Source of the DNA: CAVOGJ01 sp963700865
GTDB lineage: Bacteria > Planctomycetota > Planctomycetia > Pirellulales > Pirellulaceae
Length of the DNA stretch: 64,000 nt
Reading direction: 5' to 3'
NCBI GenBank assembly: GCA_963700865.1
Contig: CAVOZC010000001.1
Location: forward strand, 310,001 to 374,000
Below, piece by piece: positions 54,753 to 64,000 of this stretch. How positions within the stretch are numbered: position 1 is the first letter of the stretch; each line of letters starts with the position of its first letter. The position numbers were made by a program, and so were the translations under genes. The notes beneath the pieces are model-generated. The model was not told the DNA's origin, did no database searches, and saw nothing but the letters and a program-made list of their open reading frames with translations.

Positions 54753-56621
54753 TTACCGACGGCGAGACGCCAGCCCGCTGGCCGCCACGAGCATCAGCAG
54801 CCACGATTCCGGTTCTGGCAGCGGCGCACCGCCAGCGACGGACTGGAACTTGAACGAGTTCCAGATATTAAAGTCCGAGACGTCGGTCGAACCGTCTCCA
54901 TTAAAATCTCCCGTGATCCAGCTGGTATTGGTCTCGAATTTGTGAGAGTTCCAGATATTGAAGTCCGAGACATCCACGACCTGATCGCCGTTCGCGTCGC
55001 CAGGTAGCGCCAGGTAGTTCCGCAAGACGACATCGGATGCGGAGACTTCGAGATCGACGAACAATCCATCCTCGCCGCCTTGCGTGACTCCGACATAGGT
55101 GAAATCGCTGCCGAGCAATGCGCCGTTATACGACACCGAGGAAAAATCTCCCGAGAGGCCAAACAGCGTGGTCACCAGTTGGAATTCGTCGATTTGACCC
55201 CGCGTCGGCCCTGAGTAACCGACGTGGTCGGTCAAGACCAGCGTCCCGGAAAGCATCGCTTGATCCGCATCGATCGCCGCATAATCGGTTGCCAGACCGT
55301 CGCCCATCGCGCGAGTCGTACCGTCAATGTGCAGTTGTAGCGTTGCCTCACTCGACAACTGCAAAACGCTCTGCACGACCAGCAGGCTCCGCCGTGCGTC
55401 GACCACTCCACTGATGCTCCCGGCCGTTCCGTTCAACCGCACAGCGACGCTCAAATCACGAGTATCGACTTTACTGTCGGTCACCTCCAATCGTGCCTCG
55501 GCGAAGTTGTTTGGATTAGTGCCACCCAGCGCCAGCTCCGCAACGATCACGTCATTGGCAATGTCGACGTTGCAATTGACAAGACGCACGACTCCACTTC
55601 CTTGTCCCAGCGCCGCTTCGGAAACGAGAACACGTCCGATTTCAATGCTTCCGGTTCCAAGGCCCGTCAGTCCGAAACCGATCGATGCGGTCGAGCCATC
55701 AATCGTGATGTCTCCCATTCCGATGTTACCAGCGGTTGTGAAGGCGCGAACTTTTGCCACGTCCAGACTGTCCACGATGGTCAGTATGTCCACGTTTTTG
55801 AGGGAGGCGATGCCGCTTCCCGTACTTTGACCGTCACCAGTGGTTTGTCCGATGTCGACATCGGCTCCCACGATCATTTCATTCACGGTATCGATCATCA
55901 GATTACCGCTGCCCGCGTTGATGCCACCGAGCGATCCCGAGGTTTGCCCCACGTCCACGTCGCCTCCGATCGACAAGAGTCCGGCGATGTCGAGCAATTC
56001 CGCGGAACCATTCCCGGTGGCCCTCCCGCTACCGGAAGTCTGGCCGAGGTCCAGATCACCCGGGAACGTCAAATTTCCAATGGTGTCCAAGACAAGCGTG
56101 GCGGTGCCGTGCGCTATGGCACCGTTGGCCGCACTTGTCTGACCAACATTGAGATCTCCGCTACCTGCCAAGCCCAGTTGGACATCCGCTGCGTCGCGAA
56201 TGCTGACGCTACCACTACTTGTCACATTGACTGGACCTGTGGCGAAGATCGACTCAACATCACCCACGTCGAGACTGCCTTGCACTTGAATGCCGACGTT
56301 TCTAAGTTCCAGATGGCCTTCGCCTCCATTCTTACCAGCGTCAATCAACAATGCCGTCACGGGACCGCCCGCGGTGGCCGTGGCCGTACCTCCGTTGTTG
56401 ATCCGAGCTGCCAAGGCAGCACTCGGAATGCCGCTGGGAGTCCAATTCGTGGCGGTAAACCAGTTACCGCTGCCCGCCACGTTCCACTCCTGCGCGACAC
56501 TCGCGGCATGATCCAGCGGTAACAGCATGAAAGCGACTGCTGTCCCTACGCAGACACGCACGAGCAATGGCACGCGGGAACTCGGAGGAAGTACAAAACA
56601 TTTGAGGCACTGGCTATTCAT
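54753..56621 (-). CDS. Exported repeat-rich protein with dockerin-like repeats and PEP-CTERM signal
   Basis: 622 residues. An N-terminal signal peptide (VPLLVRVCVGTAVAFMLLPL) is followed by a long beta-helix-like region of Gly/Asp/Val-rich repeats (GDLNVGQTSAANGAI, GDLDLGQTSGSGRATGNGSA, GDVDVGQTSGSLGGINAGSG, ADVDIGQTTGDGQSTGSGIA), each with VGQTSG or DIGQTTG. Near the end are two Ca-binding dockerin-type motifs (GDANGDQVVDVSDFNIWNS, GDFNGDGSTDVSDFNIWNS). A PEP-CTERM-like tail (LPEPESWLLMLVAASGLASR, then RR) would anchor the protein or direct sorting. The start overlaps the end of the upstream sulfotransferase-kinase gene by 8 nt, tying it to that operon. Confidence 0.9.
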   Translation of the reverse strand: MNSQCLKCFVLPPSSRVPLLVRVCVGTAVAFMLLPLDHAASVAQEWNVAGSGNWFTATNWTPSGIPSAALAARINNGGTATATAGGPVTALLIDAGKNGGEGHLELRNVGIQVQGSLDVGDVESIFATGPVNVTSSGSVSIRDAADVQLGLAGSGDLNVGQTSAANGAIAHGTATLVLDTIGNLTFPGDLDLGQTSGSGRATGNGSAELLDIAGLLSIGGDVDVGQTSGSLGGINAGSGNLMIDTVNEMIVGADVDIGQTTGDGQSTGSGIASLKNVDILTIVDSLDVAKVRAFTTAGNIGMGDITIDGSTASIGFGLTGLGTGSIEIGRVLVSEAALGQGSGVVRLVNCNVDIANDVIVAELALGGTNPNNFAEARLEVTDSKVDTRDLSVAVRLNGTAGSISGVVDARRSLLVVQSVLQLSSEATLQLHIDGTTRAMGDGLATDYAAIDADQAMLSGTLVLTDHVGYSGPTRGQIDEFQLVTTLFGLSGDFSSVSYNGALLGSDFTYVGVTQGGEDGLFVDLEVSASDVVLRNYLALPGDANGDQVVDVSDFNIWNSHKFETNTSWITGDFNGDGSTDVSDFNIWNSFKFQSVAGGAPLPEPESWLLMLVAASGLASRRR

Positions 56622-59600
56622 GGCAAACTCTCAATCCCCGTTGATGATGATGGGAAATACCGTCCAACAGTCGTTCTTCGCAAAGTTCGAGTGTTGACTG
56701 GCAAAACGCCTTTCTGTCGCGAATACGATGCGCAATGCAAATGTGACGCGCTAAAGATACGAGCGTCATGGCCTCGATGTGGTCTCGCGAGATCGCCGGC
56801 GACTCTGTCAGATAGCCCTCGATAAAGCCCTGAACGTGACCATTCAGAACATCGGCGTCGCCGTACAAGCGCAGCGCGGCTTCGATCAGATGCGCGACAA
56901 AGTTGCCCACATCGACGGCGGGATGGCCCATCGAGAACAGGTCAAAATCGACGATGCCAATCTCCGTAACCGTGGCCAGCACTTGTGCGGGATAAAAGTC
57001 GCGGTGAATTCCCGTGCGTGGCCCGATCGGCAAGGCCGCCAGTCGTCGGCCGCAAGACGCCAGGACCCTGGCAATACGCGCGGACCACGCCGGACAATCC
57101 TCAGCCACTCGCTGCAGCCCGTCGGCCAGGATCGAGTACTCGTCGTCCCAGGTGTGCTCCCTGGTGACCCGCAGTTGCAGGCCGTGCAACCGCGCAAGCA
57201 CTTTCCCAATACGGCGGGCCGTATCGACGTCACTGTTGGGCGTAAGCCACGCATCAGCAGTTTCTCCTGGCAAGACCGACTGCAACCACATGTTCCAGGC
57301 TGGGACGACGGCCACCGGTTCTGCCACTCGCCAGCCATCGTCTGGTTGGACGGCATCGTAAACGAGACGCTGCGCTGCCAGACCGAGCACATCGAGTCTC
57401 TTGCGGCGAATTTTGCCCAACAGCCGCACTGGCGGATCACCAGCCGGGGTGTCCCACTCATAGCGGAGCAGGCATCGCCGTTCGGGCACATGTTTCTCGA
57501 CTCGAACAGCCGACAAGTCAAGTGTCCCGATCAGCTGATTGGACACCTCGAGATGCGCCAATTTCTGCTCAACCAATTCAACCCGCAGGGGCTCATCAAG
57601 CCACTCCGACTGGGAGTCACCGTCGCGAGCGAGCCGATCCCGTTCGATTCGGGCAGAGGCCCCAGTCCGTCTCGAGCGACGACCTGCATGATGGGTAACT
57701 GTCTCCCGGCAGAGTTCAGCCAGCCGCAACAATGAAGACGTGGCCTCGGGCCAATCGACCCATCGTTGTCGAAACGGTTTTGAGGCGCATTGCAAGAGTT
57801 GGGCCGCGATATGGCTCCAGATGTTGGCCGGCACACGGCCGCCGGCTTGTTCATAGGCCGCGAAAAAGTTGTCGATCAAGGACAGACCAGATTGAAAAAC
57901 TCCCTCGGGATTCCGCGCCATGGCAAGGGTCAGCGACAGCATGTGGTCCGCCACGAAGCACGCCAGGTCGAGCCCGGGCGGCGCGACGCAGGCATGATCC
58001 CAGTCGACGACGGCAAGTCCCGAAGATGTCATGAGAATTTGTTGTCGGTGAAAGTCACCGTGCGCCAAGCCAACGTGCGCAACCGCAACCTCAATGCGTG
58101 TCGCAAGCGTTGCCTCAATGGTTGCGACGCGAGTCGCCAACGACGGTGCTACGACCGCGAGTGCCTGGCAGCCGGCCCTCATGCGATCTGCAAGCATTTC
58201 GGGGGAAATCACCGGCAACTTTACGCTTGTCGCCGCGTGCAGTCTCGCCAGCCACTCACCTGCCGACGTGACGGCGGCCAGTGGTTTTTCTGTCAACGAT
58301 AAAGTGCGGCCATCCAGCCATTCGTGGGCCAGGATGTGGTGACGGTCGGAATGGCCCAGTCGCCGCGCCGCGTACCACTGCTGGCCAGACATATGTTTGT
58401 TCGCGCTGTGCGCCGATTCGTACGCTGCGGGGAGGTAACAACGCAGAACCGCTCGCGCGCCCTCTTGACTGGTCACTCGCAGGACGCATCGGCGCTGTGG
58501 CTTGTACGACAGGACATCCAATGACACGGCCGAGCCCCACTGGGACTGGGGAAGCACCGTCGACAGATACTCGGGGAGCCGAGCGCGTTCTGTCAGAAAC
58601 AGGCGGCGTAGCTGCGGTAGCCGCGGATCGTGTGGAAATCGAAACGCCACCAGTCCCTGCTCTGGATCGACAAATCCCGGACATGAATCTGACTCGGCCA
58701 GGTATCGCTCCGCATTTTGCAGCTTGTCCTGTGCATCGCGGCGATACGCCACGGCGTGCCCCCACCACTGCCCTGACGCGTGCTGATAACCGACGAGGCA
58801 ATTCTGCTGGGGCTTGAGTCGCACATAGGCCGCCCGCGCGGGAGGCACCCGGTCCAACGCCCAGCGGTCGGCCCATCGCGTTCCCTGAAGCAGACGCTCC
58901 AGCCCCGGAATGTCCGGACTGCCCTGGACAACGACACGGTCGCTGGTGACAGAACCGACAATACCACCCTCCGTGACGTTGGCGGCAGCCGATGGCGGCG
59001 ATGCTCGCCGTCCGTCGCCCCGCTGTTGCCACCAAGCCTGGAGTCGCGCGGCGCGATCGCGGGCTGCGGGCGAAGGCTGCCGACCCGACAGGGGATATCC
59101 AAACTGCTGCAGGGCGTCCCCGGCGAGCAATTCAAAAACGGCCACGTCCTCATCTGCCATGGCCGTTTGCCAGTCGCGCAGCCCTCGGGTAATCGGCAGC
59201 CACCGACTCTTGGCCGAATGTCCGTTCGACGGTTTCCCGACGTGAAATCGCAGCATCTCGGGTGAGAATGCCAAGCCGATCTGCCGGGTGAGACGTTCCA
59301 GACGCATTTCCGGATCGGACAGCAGATCTTCGTACCGCATGGTCACACATCGCTCGGCGGTGGGGGCGGTCGGACTCCGCGGCCTGCCCTCCCGCCCAGA
59401 CAAACTTTCGCCACCAAAGGGCCGAAACGCCAATCGGATCCGCGGACCACCGGGCCAGGCGGCCGGGACCCTTCGTGGGAGTCGCCCATTGTAGGAGCGA
59501 AAGTGCCACATCTCTGCCATCCCGAACAATATGCACCAAGTGGGCACGCGGAAAAAGACCGGACAGGAGTGGAAAATGGACGACATAGTCGGGTGTCTTT

Positions 59601-59991
59601 TCGCCCGCGAACGGCTTGCCACGCGCGTCGGCAAAGTGATCGAACAATCCCGCTACCAGTTGCTGATATGTCGTGGCCTGCCGAGCCACCGTATCAAATG
59701 CCGATTTCGCGAGACCCAGCCGATAAAATCGATGATAATTCCATACCGCGCTGCCTAGTTCTTCGGTCAGCGGAACCGATTCCCCCGCGCGGCCGCTGCG
59801 TACCATGGCCGGGACGTTTTCTCCAGCGCTCGCGGAATAAAGTGCGAGTCATTGGCCAAGGCCAGCTCCGGGTGATGGTCGAGCATTCGTTGCAGGAGCG
59901 TGGTCCCGGATCGAGGACACCCACCCACGAACAAGTAGGGATTGCCGCGGGACTGAGGTTCGCGTTCGAAGCTATCCTTTGGCGATGACAT
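56614..59991 (-). CDS. Sulfotransferase fused to two APH-like kinase domains, with compensating frameshifts
   Basis: One open gene of about 1125 residues in two frames; the middle part lies in another frame. It begins MSSPKDSFE at 59991. The sulfotransferase domain has the PAPS 5'-phosphosulfate loop GGCPRSGTTLLQRML and the 3'-phosphate motif VHIVRDGRDVALSL. The frame shifts near 59790 and back near 59360, where CVTMRYEDLLSDPEMRLERL resumes. Two tandem kinase domains of the aminoglycoside phosphotransferase/choline kinase fold follow, with HGDFHRQQ...VDWDHACV and HRDFYPAQ...VDFDLFSMGH as catalytic and metal motifs. Both have Gln where Asn is usual. I know of no named family with this three-domain order. 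It overlaps both neighbours, so it is part of the glycan operon. Confidence 0.8.
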
Positions 59992-61835
59992 GTAAAGCCC
60001 TTGCCTTTTGGTGTCTGTGTGACTGATTGCGAAACCAGCGGGCATACCGGCCCGGCTTGGCCATCAGCGCTTCCGGGGTTCCCTCCTCGACAATGCGGCC
60101 GGCCTCGAGAAACACGATGCGGTCTGCCTGTCTGGCGAGTCCCAGATTGTGAGTGACCAGCAGGGTCGTTCGGCCTTCGGCCAATCGCAGCAATGCGTCC
60201 ACCACTTCGCGTTCATTGTCTTCATCCAGTCCCGTCGTGGGTTCGTCGAGCAGCAGCAGTGGAGAACGGCGGATCGCCGCGCGGGCAATGGCAATCCGCT
60301 GCCTTTGTCCGCGTGAGAGGTTGGCACCCCGCTCACCGATGCGGGCCTGATACTCGCCCGGCAGGCGGACGATAAACTCATGCGCATTGGCGAGCTTCGC
60401 CGCATCTTCGACGTCCTGCTCGGTCGCACCTTGCGTCGCACAGGCGATGTTTTCGAAAACGGTATCCGCCAGTAACACCGCGTCTTGCATCACGCTACTC
60501 ACTTGGCGCCGTAAGGAACGAGCCTTCCAGCGCCGCATGTCCGTTCCATCAATTAGAATCGAGCCAGCGGTCGGATCGTACAGCCGCAGAACATGGGCCA
60601 GCAAAGTTGATTTGCCGCTGCCCGATGGCCCCACAATGCAGACAAGCTCCCCGGGTCGACAGGACAGGGTCACGCCCTGCAGCACGGGGCAACCAGGTTG
60701 AAATTCAAAGTGCAAATCGTCGATCGTGAGCTGCCCCAGCAAGAGCGGTATTTCGATCGCATCATCCGCATCGCGAATGTCGGGTTGTAACTCCAATAGT
60801 TCGATGACTCGCTCCCCCGCGGCAGCCGCTTTGGCCAACCGAGCAACGTACTTGGCAAAGTCCTGAGCCGGCTTGAAGGAGCGTTTCAGATACGTCAGAA
60901 AGATGACGATATCGCCCAGCGACATACTGCCGGATAGCACCAGCTTGCCGCCAAACCAGAGCACGATGGCTGAGGATACCGCGAGCAGGATATCAATCGC
61001 ACGGCTGAGGCGAACGGAAAGCCGGCTGGCTTTGAGATCCTCTTTCTGGCTGGACGCATTTCGCTCGCCAAATGATTGGGCAAAGCGATCCTCAAGGCCC
61101 ATCGCTTTGATCACCTGGATCGCTGACATCGTTTCCGCGGCCGTGGTGGCCATTGCGCCCTCGCGTTGCCGTTGGCGTCGCGCCGATTCACGAATTTTCT
61201 TGCCAAGTCGTATCGTCGTGAGCCAGAAGAGCGGCATCGTGATCAGGGCGAGCAACGTCAGCTTCCAATGGATGAACAGCATGACCGTCAGCATGCCGAC
61301 AAGCATGGCGGTGCTTGCCATCAAGGGGAGCATGGCCGTCGCGGTGACATCACGCAGCAGATTCACATCCCGAGTCACTCGGATGACGAGGTCTCCGGTT
61401 CGGGCCCGCGCATGGAAGGCCACCGAGAGCTGCTGTAAATGCCGATACAGCTTATTGCGGACTCGCACGACGACGCGATTACCGACGAGGAAGAAGCCAA
61501 CGTTGCTGGCATAATCGGCGCACGCGCAGAGCCACCATGGCAACCGTCAACATGGCAATCAGCAGCAACGCCGTAGAACTTGGCTGGGCCAGCAACCGTT
61601 CCACGAACCAGCCTTTCGCCGCGGTTGCCGATCCGCCGCTTTGGCCTGCCAAAACGTAATCAAGGAAGATCTTCAGCGGCCAGGGCTCCAACAGCCGAAA
61701 GACGACGCCGACGGCCATCATCAACAACGAGACGGCAACCAAGCCGCGATAACGGCGGATTTCAGGCCAGAAATACGCATAGACGTGGCGTAGCTTGGGA
61801 ACAACGTCGGACAGATGCTGCTTGCGGCGACTCAT
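59972..61835 (-). CDS. ABC exporter (MsbA-like, TMD-NBD), frameshifted
   Basis: About 620 residues. The first 95 or so residues lie in one frame (MSRRKQHLSDVVPKLRHVYA, then VSLLMMAVGVVFRLLEPWPL). After a break near 61535 the frame shifts to CACADYASNVGFFLVGNRVV. Six helices are expected. The ATPase has Walker [17 protein letters not shown], signature LSRGQRQRIAIARAA (LSRGQ variant of LSGGQ) and Walker [15 protein letters not shown]. An exporter of lipids or glycolipids fits the neighbouring glycosyltransferases. It overlaps the gene before by 4 nt (ATGA) and the sulfotransferase after by 20 nt. Confidence 0.9.
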
Positions 61836-63037
61836 CCGACGTACCTTACCGGGGATTGCGGCGACGGACGATACGCGGAAGATTCGAGCACTCGATCAAG
61901 AACTCGATCCCATGTGAAGCGAGCATCGACCGTACTGGCAGCTCGACGCCCCAAATTCAATCCAAGTTCCGGCTGCTCCGCCAATTCCCGGAAGGCATCA
62001 GCGAAAGCAGCCGTATCGCCGGGCGGCAGCAACCGCGCCGAAAGGCGATCCTGCAGGTAATCTGGGAGGTCCCCAATTCGACTGGACACGATCGGCAGGC
62101 CGCACGCCATGTATTCAAAAACCTTGAGCGGCGAGAAGTAGAATTCATCCAGCGGAGGATACGGGGCGACGGCAATGTCGACCTGCGAGAGGTACTCCGG
62201 TACCTGACGGTGCGGGAGCTTTCCCGTGATGCGCGTCGCCTCGACGGCTGGTCCCAGGTGGTCGAGTAACTGCTCTTTCGCCGATCCGTCACCGACGACG
62301 AGCAGCCGGGCGCGGGGGTGCGTTTCGTGAAATTGGCGAAAAGCAGCACCCAATACGTCCATGCCATGCCAGGGACGGAGGGTTCCGATAAAACCGATCG
62401 TACAGCCTGCTTTGGTGTCGTGCACGCGCCTCGCGGCCCGCGCGAGGATCGTCCGGCGGGCTGCGACAAACGTTTTTGGTTCAACGGCGTTCGGCACAAC
62501 GAAGACTTTGCTTGAAGTCGTAAAGTCAGCCACATGCCTTGCGACAAACCGGGACACAGCCAATACCCGGCGAGCCGCCCGCATGGCCACGGCGGTGGAT
62601 GCCTGTGCCTGGTCGAGATCAACCAGGCCCCGATGCCGCGCCTGCTCCGCAAGCAAGGGTGCGTTGACTTCCAGTAGTGAGGGCACGCCCGCGTCCGCGG
62701 CGAACTGCATCGCTGCATGGCTCCATAACGCGTATCGCTCATAAACCAGGTCGTAGGCGGGTTGCCGTTCCAATGCCAGTCGCAGCCGCCGGTTGCCAGA
62801 CAGCAATGCCTGTTCCCGCTGCGCGAGGTCGTTTTCCCTCTTCCGATCGTGTTCCAACCAATGAACTCGGACCCGCTGCAGTTCGCCGGTGGCGACTCCT
62901 CCCAGGCGAGTCGCGAACAGGTCGACCTGAAAGCCGCGACGCAGCATGGCCTTGAGCATCGACTGCACATGCACGGAACAACCCTTATTTCCGAACACGG
63001 GGACGCCCGGATCGGTACAAACGTAGGCGACGCGCAT
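61832..63037 (-). CDS. Glycosyltransferase family 4
   Basis: 401 residues, GT-B fold. The N-terminus MRVAYVCTDPGVPVFGNKG and the acceptor loop are typical. The donor-binding domain has IGFIGTLRPWHGMDVLGAAF, FSPLKVFEYMACGLPIVSSR and EPELGLNLGRRA-like C-terminal sequence. It transfers a sugar from a nucleotide-sugar; the acceptor is unknown. The ATG (63037) overlaps the stop of the upstream glycosyltransferase by one base (TGATG), and its own stop overlaps the ABC gene start. The frame is open for 14 more codons upstream, but the overlapping start fits the operon. Confidence 0.92.
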   Translation of the reverse strand: MRVAYVCTDPGVPVFGNKGCSVHVQSMLKAMLRRGFQVDLFATRLGGVATGELQRVRVHWLEHDRKRENDLAQREQALLSGNRRLRLALERQPAYDLVYERYALWSHAAMQFAADAGVPSLLEVNAPLLAEQARHRGLVDLDQAQASTAVAMRAARRVLAVSRFVARHVADFTTSSKVFVVPNAVEPKTFVAARRTILARAARRVHDTKAGCTIGFIGTLRPWHGMDVLGAAFRQFHETHPRARLLVVGDGSAKEQLLDHLGPAVEATRITGKLPHRQVPEYLSQVDIAVAPYPPLDEFYFSPLKVFEYMACGLPIVSSRIGDLPDYLQDRLSARLLPPGDTAAFADAFRELAEQPELGLNLGRRAASTVDARFTWDRVLDRVLESSAYRPSPQSPVRYVG

Positions 63038-64000
63038 CAGCCTTGCTCCTGTGGGACAAGCCGCCGACGATCGATACACGTGGCAAAAATCGAGCGAATT
63101 TGCTGTGACGTCACATCGGCATCACACAATTCTTCCATCGTCCGCCGTGCGGCACGCGCCATGCGATCGCGTAGTTGCTGCGAATCGAGGCAACGCTGCA
63201 AAGCCGCGGCCAGGGCTGGCGGTGACGCCTCAGGCACCAGCAATCCCGTCACGTCATGATCAATGACTTCGGGAATGCCCGTCACGGGAGTAGCGACACA
63301 GGGCGTGCCCAGCGCCATCGACTCGAGCAGGACCGTCGGCAAGCCGTCCCGATCCCCATCTTTTCCGACGATACAGGGAGCCGCCAGCACGGTGGCCTGG
63401 CGGACGATGCCTATCAGCGCCGCCTGCGGGATCGGGCCCGTCAAGGTCACGATCCCTTCCAAACCACGCGCGGCAATCAACCGCCGGAGAGCCGCTTCCT
63501 GATCTCCTCCTCCCACAATACGGCATGTGAAACGGACGCCACTGGCACGAAGCAACTGACAGGCCTCGATAAGATCCGCAAAGCCTTTTTTTTCCACGAG
63601 GCGGCCTACGGCTACGATCTCTCGCGTCTGCTCACGCTCGGCGTGAAACGGAAACTCTGCCAGATCCAATCCGTTATACACGCGATGCACGCGGGTCTCG
63701 GGCAAGCCATAGTTTTGACACAAATGAGCGACATTAAACTGACTGACCGTGATGACCGCAGCCGCGTCGGCCAGCTTTTCGTGGAGATCGGCCGGATCGA
63801 CCGAATCATGAAAGATATCCTTGGCGTGAGCGGTCAAAGAGAAGGTAATCCCGGCGATACCGGCCGCCAGTCGCGCCACGGTGGCCGGCAGCGTCGCGAA
63901 ATGCGCATGCAGATGATTGATTCCCCTACGTCGAATTTCCTCGGCCAACTGCATGGCCTGAAAGACGCTGACAATATCCGCATGATGTTCCTCGGCAAGC
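63037..64000 (-). CDS. Glycosyltransferase family 4, N-terminus off the right edge
   Basis: At least 320 residues; the 5' end lies beyond 64000. GT-B fold: LHAHFATLPATVARLAAGIA, FSLTAHAKDIFHD, a VGRLVEKKGFADLIEACQLL donor domain, and the E-x7-E motif in GDRDGLPTVLLESMALGTPC. It resembles colanic-acid-type WcaL or GT4 enzymes that extend exopolysaccharide chains. It is the first visible gene of an operon running left through 54753. Confidence 0.9.
   Translation of the reverse strand, partial: LAEEHHADIVSVFQAMQLAEEIRRRGINHLHAHFATLPATVARLAAGIAGITFSLTAHAKDIFHDSVDPADLHEKLADAAAVITVSQFNVAHLCQNYGLPETRVHRVYNGLDLAEFPFHAEREQTREIVAVGRLVEKKGFADLIEACQLLRASGVRFTCRIVGGGDQEAALRRLIAARGLEGIVTLTGPIPQAALIGIVRQATVLAAPCIVGKDGDRDGLPTVLLESMALGTPCVATPVTGIPEVIDHDVTGLLVPEASPPALAAALQRCLDSQQLRDRMARAARRTMEELCDADVTSQQIRSIFATCIDRRRLVPQEQG

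Overview
The window reads as a GC-rich chromosomal segment of a planctomycete, most likely in or near the Pirellulales. The evidence is a DUF1559 prepilin-like protein with a type-IV N-terminal methylation motif, a PEP-CTERM/dockerin-type exported protein, TadE/TadG-like proteins, a thioredoxin-YHS protein, a beta-propeller phosphoesterase, a tetrahydromethanopterin-type C1 gene (mfnB), weak operon structure, and intergenic palindromes of a kind common in that group. No phage, IS element, CRISPR array or rRNA was seen. There is one tRNA, tRNA-Ser(GGA).

Layout. 1-9.2 kb: an edge-truncated exported protein, a B12-binding radical SAM enzyme, tRNA-Ser, rho, a thioredoxin/YHS protein, a TPR protein and an STN-like protein. 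9-17.1 kb: mfnB, an ion antiporter, rnd, coaD, a hidden SelW-like selenoprotein and ettA. 17.5-26 kb: a cold-shock protein with its terminator, guaA, surE, a BASS transporter, aroC and two membrane proteins. 26-38 kb: a hexamer repeat, phosphoesterase, DUF2071, YkgJ, a TadG/TadE group, a MazG-like enzyme, and a hybrid histidine kinase with a response regulator-ATPase. 38-46.7 kb: a type II thioesterase divergent from a FAAL-ACP, a multihaem cytochrome with TPRs, an aldehyde dehydrogenase, a lipoprotein and the DUF1559 protein. 46.7-49.4 kb: repeat-rich DNA around one exported protein. 49.4-54.7 kb: fdhD-fdhB-fdhA, an NAD-type formate dehydrogenase. 54.7-64 kb: two glycosyltransferases, an ABC exporter, a sulfotransferase fused to two APH-like kinase domains, and the PEP-CTERM/dockerin protein, each overlapping the next.

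The strongest discovery is two selenoproteins that ordinary gene callers would split or miss. The formate dehydrogenase alpha subunit has an in-frame TGA at the Sec position (51058-51060, minus). A 78-aa SelW/Rdx-family protein has a CAAU motif (TGA at 15221-15223, minus). Both TGAs are followed by a stem of 7 bp with a 5-nt loop that fits a bacterial SECIS element, so the host should carry selA, selB, selC and selD elsewhere. mfnB and formate dehydrogenase suggest formaldehyde or formate oxidation.

A warning for users: at least fifteen genes, including housekeeping guaA and surE, are broken by small indels, many in short homopolymers. This looks like consensus error rather than gene decay. 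Those genes are given here as joined spans with the approximate shift position.
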